Assembly (NCBI GenBank): GCA_023418375.1
Contig: JAEZZV010000051.1
Location: forward strand, 1 to 10,394
Direction: 5' to 3'
Length of the DNA: 10,394 bases
From: Actinomycetes bacterium
GTDB lineage: Bacteria; Actinomycetota; Actinomycetes; Actinomycetales; Cellulomonadaceae
Shown piece after piece: positions 1 through 6,178 of this stretch. Below the pieces are notes generated by a model, which saw only the letters and a program-made list of their open reading frames with translations, had not been told where the DNA came from and ran no database searches. A program made the position numbers and the translations under genes. Each line of letters opens with the position of its first letter. Within the stretch, counting starts at the first letter, position 1.

Positions 1-31
1 GGCGGCTGGTGGTCCGCCCGCCGCGCCCTCG

Positions 32-1693
32 TCAGTGGTTGACGGTCGCCTTCTCGGAGCCCGCCCCCGTCAGGGACCGGACCTCCATCTGGGCGAACCG
101 CTCCAGGTCCGGCTTCTCCTTGCTCAGGATCGTCCCGAGGGCTCCGAGGAGGAAGCCGAGCGGGATGGAGATGATGCCGGGGTTCGACAGCGGGAAGATC
201 GCGAAGTCGACCGCCGTGTCCCGGATCATCGACAGGCTGTCCCCGGTGACCGGGTCCACCTTCCCGGAGACCACCGGGGAGAACACGATGAGCACGATCG
301 CCGACACCAGGCCGCCGTACATGCTCCAGAGGGCGCCCGCCGTGTTGAACCGCTTCCAGAACAGCGAGTAGATGATCGTGGGCAGGTTCGCGCTCGCTGC
401 GACGGCGAACGCGAGCGCCACCAGGAACGCGATGTTCTGGCCGTTCGCGAAGATGCCGCCCACGATCGCCAGCAGGCCGATCCCGATCACGGTGATCCGC
501 GCCACCCGTACCTCGCCGTCGGGGTTCACCCTCCCCCGCTTGATGACGTTCGCGTAGATGTCGTGCGCGAACGACGCCGCCGCCGTGATCGTCAGGCCGG
601 CCACCACCGCCAGGATCGTCGCGAACGCGACGGCGGAGATGAAGCCCAGCAGGACCACACCGCCCAGCTCGTACGCGAGGAGCGGGGCGGCGCTGTTCGC
701 ACCACCCGGCGCCGACCGGATGGTCTCCGGGCCCACCAGGGCGCCCGCGCCGTACCCGAGCACCAGGGTGATCAGGTAGAAGATGCCGATCAGCCAGATC
801 GCCCAGACCACGGACCGGCGCGCCTCCTGGCCCGTGGGCACGGTGTAGAAGCGCATGAGGACGTGCGGCAGGCCCGCGGTGCCGAGCACCAGGGCCAGCG
901 CCAGCGAGATGAAGTCGATGCGGGTGAGCGCCGAGGCGCCGTACTGCTTGCCCGGCTCGATGAGCGCCTCACCGCCCTCGCCCCCTGCCGCGATCGCGCC
1001 GGCGAGCAGGTCGGACAGGTTGAAGCCGAACTGGGCCAGGACGAGCAGGGCCATGACGGCGGAGCCCGCGATGAGCAGGATCGCCTTGATGATCTGCACC
1101 CAGGTGGTGCCCTTCATGCCGCCCACCAGGACGTACATGATCATCAACGCTCCGACGACGGCGATGACGACGGCCTGCCCGGCCGTGCCCGTCACGCCGA
1201 GGAGGAGGGCGACGAGGCCGCCGGCGCCCGCCATCTGCGCCAGCAGGTAGAAGAAGACCACCGCGAGCGTCGAGATCGCGGCGGCCATCCGCACCGGGCG
1301 CTGCCGGAGCCGGAAGGAGAGGACGTCGGCCATCGTGAAACGCCCGGTGTTGCGCAGCAGCTCGGCCACGAGGAGGAGCGCCACCAGCCACGCGACCAGG
1401 AACCCGATCGAGTAGAGGAACCCGTCGTACCCGTTGAGCGCGATCGCGCCGGCGATGCCGAGGAAGCTCGCCGCGGAGAGGTAGTCGCCTGCGATGGCGG
1501 TGCCGTTCTGCGGGCCGGTGAACGACCGTCCGGCGGCGTAGTAGTCGGCGGCTGTCTTGTTGTTGCGCGACGCGCGGAACACGATGACCATCGTGACCAG
1601 GACGAACGCGGCGAAGATGCCGATGTTGACCGCGGGGCTGCCGACCTGCTCGGTCGTCGTCGCGGCGGCGAGGGGCAGCATGGGCACCGTCAT
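32..1693 (-). CDS. actP: Sodium:solute symporter, cation/acetate (monocarboxylate) type
   Basis: This 553-residue protein is a polytopic membrane transporter of the solute:sodium symporter (SSS) family, close in length to E. coli ActP (about 549 aa). It probably imports acetate or related short monocarboxylates with Na+ or H+. The family stretch FTGPQNGTAIAGDYLSAASF lies at residues 58-77 and is followed by FLGIAGAIALNGYDGFLYSIG. A GLPHVLMRFYT segment is at 274-284, and a Ser/Thr-rich helix (FATILAVVAGLTITAAASF, 357-375) sits where the family binds Na+. About 13 hydrophobic segments are visible. The ATG at 1691-1693 overlaps the stop of the upstream DUF485 gene by 4 bp (ATGA), with GAGG 4 nt ahead, which supports this start and translational coupling. 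DUF485 plus ActP/MctC is a known pair. The exact substrate (acetate, propionate, pyruvate) cannot be read from sequence. The 31 bases after the stop, up to the window edge, show nothing. Confidence 0.92.
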   Translation of the reverse strand: MTVPMLPLAAATTTEQVGSPAVNIGIFAAFVLVTMVIVFRASRNNKTAADYYAAGRSFTGPQNGTAIAGDYLSAASFLGIAGAIALNGYDGFLYSIGFLVAWLVALLLVAELLRNTGRFTMADVLSFRLRQRPVRMAAAISTLAVVFFYLLAQMAGAGGLVALLLGVTGTAGQAVVIAVVGALMIMYVLVGGMKGTTWVQIIKAILLIAGSAVMALLVLAQFGFNLSDLLAGAIAAGGEGGEALIEPGKQYGASALTRIDFISLALALVLGTAGLPHVLMRFYTVPTGQEARRSVVWAIWLIGIFYLITLVLGYGAGALVGPETIRSAPGGANSAAPLLAYELGGVVLLGFISAVAFATILAVVAGLTITAAASFAHDIYANVIKRGRVNPDGEVRVARITVIGIGLLAIVGGIFANGQNIAFLVALAFAVAASANLPTIIYSLFWKRFNTAGALWSMYGGLVSAIVLIVFSPVVSGKVDPVTGDSLSMIRDTAVDFAIFPLSNPGIISIPLGFLLGALGTILSKEKPDLERFAQMEVRSLTGAGSEKATVNH

Positions 1694-2031
1694 CGGACCT
1701 CACCGGCCTCGATGTGCTCGCGCAGCCGCTCCGCGACCTCGTCCTGGCGCCGGTTGGCCCATCGGGCATAGATCATCGTGATCGCGAAGGTCGTCACGAA
1801 CTGACCCAGCCCGAACAGCAGGCCGACAGTGATCGTCCCTGTCACCCGGATGCTCATGAAGTCATGGGCGTAGGCGGCCAGGAACGCGTAGAGGAAGTAC
1901 CACCCGAGGAAGAACGCCGTCATCGGGAAGACGAACCGACGGAACCTCGAACGCAGGTCCTGGAACTCCTGCGATCGCTGGACGCGTTGGTAGTCGGTCT
2001 CGGTCTGGCCCGCGTGCAGTGCTTCGGACAT
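1690..2031 (-). CDS. DUF485 (YjcH-like) small membrane protein
   Basis: This 113-residue protein matches the DUF485 family, typified by E. coli YjcH, which is encoded next to the acetate permease. The hallmark FRRFVFPMTAFFLGWYFLYA occurs at about residues 31-50 and is followed by AAYAHDFM. The second half has GLLFGLGQFVTTFAITMIYA (70-89) and then the charged tail RWANRRQDEVAERLREH. Two transmembrane helices are evident (about 34-56 and 67-88), with both termini probably cytoplasmic. The molecular role is not established; its consistent pairing with SSS-type monocarboxylate symporters suggests an accessory or stabilising subunit. It is the first gene of the operon and overlaps the symporter start by 4 bp. 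The start ATG (2029-2031) has only a weak GGGGG purine run 4 nt upstream. Gene length and domain boundaries match the family, so there is no sign of truncation. Confidence 0.9.
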   Translation of the reverse strand: MSEALHAGQTETDYQRVQRSQEFQDLRSRFRRFVFPMTAFFLGWYFLYAFLAAYAHDFMSIRVTGTITVGLLFGLGQFVTTFAITMIYARWANRRQDEVAERLREHIEAGEVR

Positions 2032-2052
2032 GCTGCCCCCAGCTCTGTCGGT

Positions 2053-2070
2053 GGTGGCCTCGTCGCCACC
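2053..2070 (-). other. Small perfect hairpin in the DUF485-symporter leader
   Basis: The arms GGTGGC and GCCACC are perfectly complementary around a 6-nt spacer. They lie between the Crp-like site and the DUF485 start codon. If transcription begins upstream, the leader RNA can form a 6-bp stem about 22 nt ahead of the ATG. No U-tract follows, so it is not an intrinsic terminator. In DNA this rich in G and C, a 6-bp stem may be chance. Confidence 0.25.
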
Positions 2071-2081
2071 GGACGAGGCAG

Positions 2082-2097
2082 TGTGACCGAGATCACG
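2082..2097. promoter_or_regulatory. Candidate Crp/GlxR (cAMP receptor) binding site
   Basis: TGTGACCGAGATCACG matches the Crp-family consensus TGTGA-N6-TCACA at 9 of 10 half-site positions. Its centre lies about 58 bp upstream of the DUF485 ATG. Crp-family regulators control acetate and monocarboxylate uptake in several bacteria: CRP acts at the E. coli acs-yjcH-actP operon, and GlxR is the actinobacterial counterpart with the same operator logic. I infer cAMP-linked control of the symporter operon. I could not find a convincing -10 downstream of the site, so activation versus repression cannot be decided. If the A-rich TAAAAG (minus strand, 2114-2109) is the -10, the operator would lie just downstream of the transcription start and would repress. 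Confidence 0.55.
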
Positions 2098-2113
2098 GAG
2101 ACGCGCGACTTTT

Positions 2114-2130
2114 ACCGAAACCGAACGGTT
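2114..2130. promoter_or_regulatory. 12-bp palindrome with tandem ACCGAA, candidate operator
   Basis: AACCGAACGGTT (2119-2130) is an inverted repeat with 5-bp arms around AA. It overlaps two head-to-tail ACCGAA copies (2114-2119 and 2120-2125). It sits in the gap between the end of polA and the DUF485 start, in the least GC-rich patch of that gap (CTTTTACC at 2109-2116). This layout resembles a dimeric repressor operator. It could instead form a small hairpin at the 3' end of the polA transcript, but the stem is short and no U-tract follows in the minus-strand direction. The cognate regulator is unknown. Confidence 0.35.
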
Positions 2131-2148
2131 CTGCGACCTCCGCTCCCA

Positions 2149-4836
2149 TCAGTGTCCGGCGTCGTGCCAGCTCCCGCCCACGCCCACCGACACCTCGAGC
2201 GGGACCGCGAGGTCGCCGGCGCTGCCCATCTCCCTGCGGACCAGCATCTCGACGGCCTCCCGCTCCCCCGGCGCCACCTCGAGCACGAGCTCGTCGTGCA
2301 CCTGGAGCAGGAGGCGCGAACGTAGGCCCTCGGCGCGCAGGCCGCGGTGCACGCCGAGCATCGCCACCTTGATGAGGTCGGCCGCGCTGCCCTGGATCGG
2401 CGCGTTGAGAGCCATCCGCTCCGCCATCTCGCGCCGCTGCCGGTTGTCGCTGGTCAGGTCAGGAAGGTAGCGGCGACGGCCGAGGATCGTCGCCGTGTAG
2501 CCCGTGCGGCGCGCCTCGTCGACGACCCCGGCGAGGTAGTCGCGCACGCCGCCGAAGCGCGCGAAGTAGTCGTCCATCAGCGCACTCGCCTCGCCCACCG
2601 AGATCGTCAGCTGCTTGGACAGTCCGAACGACGAGAGCCCGTACGCCAGCCCGTAGGACATCGCCTTGATCTTCGAGCGCATCGCCGGGGTGACCTCGTC
2701 CGTCGGGACGCCGAACACGCGCGAGCCGACGTACCGGTGCAGGTCCTCCCCCGAGCGGAACGCCTCGATGAGGCCCGCGTCGCCCGACAGGTGCGCCATG
2801 ATGCGCATCTCGATCTGGCTGTAGTCGGCCGTGAGCAGCGACTCGTACCCCCCGCCCACGACGAACGCCCGCCGGATCCGCCGGCCCTCCTCCGTGCGGA
2901 TCGGGATGTTCTGCAGGTTCGGGTCCGTCGACGAGATGCGGCCGGTGGCCGCGATCGTCTGCAGGTAGGTGGTGTGGATGCGGCCGTCGTCCGCGACGGA
3001 GCGCAGCAGGCCCTCGACCGTCTGCCGGAGCCGCGACGCGTCGCGGTGCGCGAGCAGGTGCGCGAGGAACGGGTGCTGCGTGCGCTCGAACAGGTCGGCG
3101 AGGGCCGCCGCGTCGGTCGTGTACCCGGTCTTGATCCGCTTCGTCTTCGGCATGCCGAGCTCATCGAAGAGAACCTCCTGGAGCTGCTTGGGCGAGCCGA
3201 GGTTCACCTCGCGCCCGATGACGGCGTACGCCTCGGCCGCCGCATCGGCCACCACGCGCGCGAAGCCCCGCTCGAGCTCGGTGAGGTGCGCGACGTCGAC
3301 CGCGACGCCGAGCGCCTCCATGTCGGCGAGCACACCAACGAGGGGGAGCTCGAGGTCACGCATGAGGTGGTCGACGGCGCGGTCGGCCAGCGCGTCGGAG
3401 AGCACGTCGGTCAGCTCCCCCACCGCCGCCGCGCGCACCGCGGCCTGGTGCCCTGCGCCTGCACTGCCGGCCAGGTCCAGGTCGAACGCCCCCTGGGCGC
3501 CGTCGTCGGCAGCCTCGGCGCGCAGCTCGCGTCGCAGGTGCCGCACCGCGAGGTCTGCCAGGTCGAAGCTGCGCTGGTCGGGATGGCACAGGTAGGCCGC
3601 CAGCAAGGTGTCGAAGACGACGCCCTCCAGGTCGAACCCCCGGCCGCGCAGCGCGTGCCAGGCGTCCTTGGCGCCGTGCACGGACTTCGCGGCGGACGGG
3701 TCCGCGAGCCACGCCGCCAGGGCGGCCTCGTCGGCCGGGTCCAGCTCGGTCAGGTCGAGGGCCACCGCGTGGTCGGGGCCGTCCGCGATCGCCAGACCCC
3801 AGGCGTCACCCTGCCCCGGCGTCGAGCGACCCGTGACCTCCAGTGCCAGCGCCCGGTCGCGCCGCGCCGCGAGCCACGCACCCAGCGCGCCCGGGGTCGG
3901 CGTCGTGACGTCGAGCGTGAACCCCTCGGCCTCGCCGACCTCGTCCGGGACCATGGCGAGCAGACGCTCGCGCAGCACGCGGAACTCGAGGGCGTCGAAG
4001 ACCCGGTGCATCGCCTCGCGGTCCCACGGGCGCACGGCGAGGTCGTCGACGGACACGGGCAGCTCCAGGTCGTCCACCGCGCGGTTCAGGCCGCGGTTCG
4101 TGCGCACCTGGTCCAGGTGGGCGCGCAGGTTCTCGCCGGCCTTGCCGGGGACCTGGCCGGCGGCCGCGAGCACGCCCTCCAGGCCCCCGTACGCCGTGAT
4201 CCACTTCGCCGCCGTCTTCGGCCCCACACCTGGCACGCCGGGGAGGTTGTCGCTCGTCTCCCCGACCAGCGCGGCGAGATCCGGGTAGCACTCAGGCGTG
4301 ACGCCGTACTTCTCCGTCACGGCGTCCGGCGTGAACCGTACGAGGTCCGAGACGCCCTTGCGCGGGTACAGCACGGTGACCGCATCGCTGACGAGCTGGA
4401 ACGAGTCCCGGTCGCCCGTGCAGACCAGGACGTCCATGCCCGCCGCCACCGCACGCCTGGCGAGCGTCGCGATGACGTCGTCGGCCTCGTAGTCGGGCTT
4501 CTCGACGGTCGGGATGCGCAGCGTCGCGAGGATCTCCTTGATGAGCGGCACCTGCCCGGAGAACTCCGGCGGGGTCGTCTCGCGGGTCGCCTTGTACGCG
4601 GGGTAGGCCTGGGTCCGGAACGTGGTCCGTCCGACGTCGAAGGCCACGCCCACGTGCGTCGGCCGCTCGTCGCGCAGCAGGTTCGCGAGCATGGAGGTGA
4701 AGCCGTAGACGGCGTTGGTCGGGGTGCCCGTCGTCGTCGAGAAGTTCTCCGCAGGCAGCGCGAAGAAGGCCCGGTAGGCCATGGAGTGGCCGTCGACGAG
4801 CAGGAGCAGGGGCCGGGTTCGCGCCGCGTCGGTCAC
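2149..4836 (-). CDS. polA: DNA polymerase I, proofreading domain degenerate
   Basis: This 895-residue enzyme does gap filling, Okazaki fragment processing and repair synthesis. The N-terminal 5' nuclease (about 10-295) shows LLLVDGHSMAYRAFFAL, AFDVGRTTFR, the acidic YEADD (116-120), GDRDSFQLV (141-149) and a helix-hairpin-helix around LPGVPGVGPKTAAK. The middle 3'-5' exonuclease fold (about 305-490) lacks catalytic acids: the Exo I D-x-E position reads ALEVTG (331-336) and no Exo III Y-x3-D is visible, so proofreading is probably absent. The polymerase domain has motif A DYSQIE (671-676), motif B R720/K724/Y728/G729, and motif C VHDE with D848. Tyr728 replaces the E. coli Phe762, as in M. tuberculosis PolA. 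The GTG start at 4836 is chosen because residues start just before the conserved LLLVDGHS and a -10 box lies 7 nt upstream. An in-frame ATG at 4857 (902 aa) is the alternative; starts further upstream run inside the divergent gene. Confidence 0.96.
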   Translation of the reverse strand: MTDAARTRPLLLLVDGHSMAYRAFFALPAENFSTTTGTPTNAVYGFTSMLANLLRDERPTHVGVAFDVGRTTFRTQAYPAYKATRETTPPEFSGQVPLIKEILATLRIPTVEKPDYEADDVIATLARRAVAAGMDVLVCTGDRDSFQLVSDAVTVLYPRKGVSDLVRFTPDAVTEKYGVTPECYPDLAALVGETSDNLPGVPGVGPKTAAKWITAYGGLEGVLAAAGQVPGKAGENLRAHLDQVRTNRGLNRAVDDLELPVSVDDLAVRPWDREAMHRVFDALEFRVLRERLLAMVPDEVGEAEGFTLDVTTPTPGALGAWLAARRDRALALEVTGRSTPGQGDAWGLAIADGPDHAVALDLTELDPADEAALAAWLADPSAAKSVHGAKDAWHALRGRGFDLEGVVFDTLLAAYLCHPDQRSFDLADLAVRHLRRELRAEAADDGAQGAFDLDLAGSAGAGHQAAVRAAAVGELTDVLSDALADRAVDHLMRDLELPLVGVLADMEALGVAVDVAHLTELERGFARVVADAAAEAYAVIGREVNLGSPKQLQEVLFDELGMPKTKRIKTGYTTDAAALADLFERTQHPFLAHLLAHRDASRLRQTVEGLLRSVADDGRIHTTYLQTIAATGRISSTDPNLQNIPIRTEEGRRIRRAFVVGGGYESLLTADYSQIEMRIMAHLSGDAGLIEAFRSGEDLHRYVGSRVFGVPTDEVTPAMRSKIKAMSYGLAYGLSSFGLSKQLTISVGEASALMDDYFARFGGVRDYLAGVVDEARRTGYTATILGRRRYLPDLTSDNRQRREMAERMALNAPIQGSAADLIKVAMLGVHRGLRAEGLRSRLLLQVHDELVLEVAPGEREAVEMLVRREMGSAGDLAVPLEVSVGVGGSWHDAGH

Positions 4837-4843
4837 GGGTGCC

Positions 4844-4849
4844 AACCTA
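4844..4849 (-). promoter_or_regulatory. Candidate -10 box for leaderless polA mRNA
   Basis: On the minus strand TAGGTT (4849 down to 4844) fits the actinobacterial TANNNT -10 pattern. It is separated by 7 nt (GGCACCC) from the GTG at 4836-4834, the spacing expected when transcription starts at or next to the start codon. No Shine-Dalgarno sequence precedes that GTG. No clear -35 is seen, which is common in this group. This element decides the polA start over the ATG at 4857. The promoter must lie inside the first codons of the divergent thioesterase gene. Confidence 0.5.
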
Positions 4850-4855
4850 GCCGCC

Positions 4856-5389
4856 ATGAGTGACACCGATCGCGTCCCGACCACGCCCGGCACGGGCACA
4901 GCCCTCCTTGCCGAGCTGCGTGCGATGGCGCGCGGCACGCTGGTCGAGCGGCTCGGCATCGAGCTCCTCGAGGCCTCCCCTGACCGGGTGGTCGGCACCA
5001 TGCCCGTGGCGGGCAACACCCAGCCCCTCGGCCTTCTGCACGGCGGCGCGACGGTGGCGCTGGCCGAGACCCTCGGGTCCTACGCCGCGTCCCTGCACGC
5101 GGGCCCCGGCAGGAGCGCCGTCGGGATCGAGGTGAACGCGACGCACCACCGTGGGGTGCGCGACGGCGTCGTCACCGGCCGGGCCACGGCCGTCCACCTG
5201 GGCGGGACGACCGCGAGCTACGAGATCGTCGTCGAGGACGAGACCTCGCGACGGATCTGCACCGCGCGGCTCACCTGCCTGCTGATCGCGGACCGCGGCG
5301 ACTCCCAGAGCCCCGTGACGTCCGACCGGCCCGCGGTCGCCGCGACCGGCCCGAACGACGCCGACGGGGTCGCCGACTCCCTCGACTGA
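4856..5389 (+). CDS. Hotdog-fold acyl-CoA thioesterase (PaaI/YdiI type)
   Basis: This 177-residue cytosolic hotdog-fold protein hydrolyses an acyl-CoA or aryl-CoA thioester. The core (about 20-145) carries NTQPLGLLHGGATVALAETL at 54-73, then GSYAA. It lines up closely with E. coli YdiI (MenI), whose working residues are Gln48, His54 and Glu63; the equivalents here are Q56, H62 and E71 with identical spacing. IEVNATHHRGVRDG (91-104) and a later LGG are also YdiI-like. YdiI acts on 1,4-dihydroxy-2-naphthoyl-CoA in menaquinone synthesis, a pathway usual in actinobacteria, so that role is plausible but unproven; PaaI-like phenylacetate-pathway or general housekeeping activity is possible. Residues 148-177 form a low-complexity Asp/Ala/Pro tail beyond the usual family end, lying antisense to the GNAT gene. 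The ATG at 4856 gives the family-typical N-terminus and lacks a Shine-Dalgarno sequence. The gene is divergent from polA with 19 bp between starts. Confidence 0.88.
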   Translation: MSDTDRVPTTPGTGTALLAELRAMARGTLVERLGIELLEASPDRVVGTMPVAGNTQPLGLLHGGATVALAETLGSYAASLHAGPGRSAVGIEVNATHHRGVRDGVVTGRATAVHLGGTTASYEIVVEDETSRRICTARLTCLLIADRGDSQSPVTSDRPAVAATGPNDADGVADSLD

Positions 5390-5934
5390 CGTCTCCGCGC
5401 GACCACGTCGTCGCGTCGGCGCGATCCGGCGCGGCGGGCACTCTCGGCCGTCAGGCGCCGGTGCAGGGCGCCCACCGGTGTCACCCGGTACGACGCGGCG
5501 GGCGCGAAGCCGAGTCGGACGAAGAACCGCTGCACCCCGCGCGCCCCGGGGATCGGCGCCGCGTAGACGTTCTCGGCGCCGCCGGCCAGGGCCAGCTCGA
5601 CCGCGGCGAGCATGAGCGCGTGACCGACGCCGCGACGCCGGTGCTCACCGTCCACGTAGACGACCTCGACGGCTAGGTTCACCTCGTCGGTGAAGAGGTT
5701 GGGCCCGAGCAGGCGCCCGAGCAGGAGGCCGACGATCCGGCCGTCCGCACGGGCCACGAGCAGGACCGCGCCCGGGCTCGACATCAGGGCGCCCAGGTGC
5801 GCCGCGACCGTCGCCGGGTCACCGCTGCAGACCTGCGACGCCGTCCAGGTCTCGCTCCGCGCCCGCAGGCACAGGTCGACGACACCGTCCCGGTCGTCGG
5901 GACGGACGGCACTGACCTCGATCGCCGAACGCAC
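5218..5934 (-). CDS. GNAT-family N-acetyltransferase
   Basis: From the GTG at 5934 this encodes 238 residues. The GNAT fold spans about residues 5-160, starting IEVSAVRPDDRDGVVDLCLRA. A beta4 region LAVEVVYVDGEHRRRGVGHA (87-106) contains the acetyl-CoA pyrophosphate-binding R-R-x-G-x-G/A motif. ENVYAAPIPGARGVQRFFVRLGFAP (121-145) is the usual GNAT C-terminal strand-helix-strand ending in F-x-x-x-G-F. The acceptor substrate is unknown. The start is chosen because GGAGGAGG lies 9 nt upstream; an upstream in-frame start at 6156 would only add GC-driven sequence through the promoter region. The Arg-rich segment 168-185 (ARRAGSRRRDDVVARRRQ) may be the natural end. Residues from about 182 to 238 are encoded antisense to the thioesterase 3' end and look non-family, so the tail may be a read-through extension. 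It is transcribed divergently from livH. Confidence 0.8.
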   Translation of the reverse strand: MRSAIEVSAVRPDDRDGVVDLCLRARSETWTASQVCSGDPATVAAHLGALMSSPGAVLLVARADGRIVGLLLGRLLGPNLFTDEVNLAVEVVYVDGEHRRRGVGHALMLAAVELALAGGAENVYAAPIPGARGVQRFFVRLGFAPAASYRVTPVGALHRRLTAESARRAGSRRRDDVVARRRQSRESATPSASFGPVAATAGRSDVTGLWESPRSAISRQVSRAVQIRREVSSSTTIS

Positions 5935-5943
5935 GCCGGCAGA

Positions 5944-5951
5944 CCTCCTCC
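5944..5951 (-). promoter_or_regulatory. Strong ribosome-binding site for the GNAT gene
   Basis: GGAGGAGG on the minus strand ends 9 nt before the GTG at 5934. It is the only good Shine-Dalgarno sequence upstream of the GNAT core and fixes the GTG as the start, in preference to the in-frame ATG codons further upstream. Confidence 0.7.
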
Positions 5952-6003
5952 ACGGACACCGGGCCGGGCACGGGGGTGCAGAGGGGACGGCCGGTGTGAG
6001 TGA

Positions 6004-6009
6004 ACGATA
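6004..6009 (-). promoter_or_regulatory. Possible -10 box for the GNAT gene
   Basis: TATCGT on the minus strand fits TANNNT and lies about 70 nt upstream of the GNAT GTG start, in an otherwise very GC-rich region. At the usual spacing the -35 position reads TTCCGT, a poor match, so this is a weak call. Confidence 0.3.
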
Positions 6010-6050
6010 GCCACCTTCGAGGGCGCACGGAACCCGCATGGGGGCGCTCC

Positions 6051-6073
6051 CACCGTCGGTCACACCGTCGGTG
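6051..6073. repeat. Duplicated CACCGTCGGT element, candidate operator
   Basis: CACCGTCGGT occurs at 6051-6060 and again at 6063-6072, 12 bp apart from start to start. With the next base the second copy is a perfect palindrome, CACCG-T-CGGTG; the first ends in C instead of G. A looser inverted repeat, GGTCAC-N7-GTGAAC (6058-6076), spans the junction. A partial third copy, CACCGTCAAC, starts at 6122. The element lies about 90 bp upstream of the candidate livH -10 and about 45 bp upstream of the candidate GNAT -10. It looks like a paired transcription-factor site, but the factor is unknown and short GC-rich repeats arise by chance in such DNA. Confidence 0.4.
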
Positions 6074-6164
6074 AACGTCTCGGCCCGCACCGGGACGTCG
6101 CCGCTCGCCGCGACCCTGCACCCACCGTCAACACGGCCGAAACCGGACAGACACACGAGGTTCC

Positions 6165-6170
6165 TAGCCT
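6165..6170 (+). promoter_or_regulatory. Candidate -10 box for livHMGF
   Basis: TAGCCT fits TANNNT. CGGACA (6144-6149), sharing GACA with the -35 consensus, lies 15 nt upstream, slightly closer than the ideal spacing. Transcription would begin near 6177, immediately before the first leader hairpin, giving a 5' leader of about 60 nt. Confidence 0.4.
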
Positions 6171-6178
6171 CGGCGCAC

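Noticed and set aside
35..1771. A 578-codon open frame on the plus strand opposite the symporter
   Set aside because: Arg/Asp/Glu/His-dominated composition from antisense codons; no recognisable fold, and the minus-strand symporter is unambiguous.
2032..2043. A G-run (TGGGGGC on the minus strand) resembling a RamA-type binding motif next to the DUF485 start
   Set aside because: The motif is very short and degenerate, expected often by chance in GC-rich DNA, and here it doubles as the only Shine-Dalgarno-like purine run.
2347..4863. An 838-codon open frame on the plus strand opposite polA
   Set aside because: It is rich in Arg, Glu, Val and His with no domain, and is a GC-bias shadow of the clearly conserved polA gene.
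4837..5019. A longer PolA starting up to 61 codons upstream
   Set aside because: The extra residues are antisense to the thioesterase N-terminus and match no PolA sequence; the conserved nuclease start LLLVDGHS lies just after the GTG at 4836.
5935..6156. A 74-residue N-terminal extension of the GNAT protein from an upstream in-frame ATG
   Set aside because: It has no ribosome-binding site, resembles no GNAT domain and would run through the promoter region; GGAGGAGG marks the GTG at 5934 instead.
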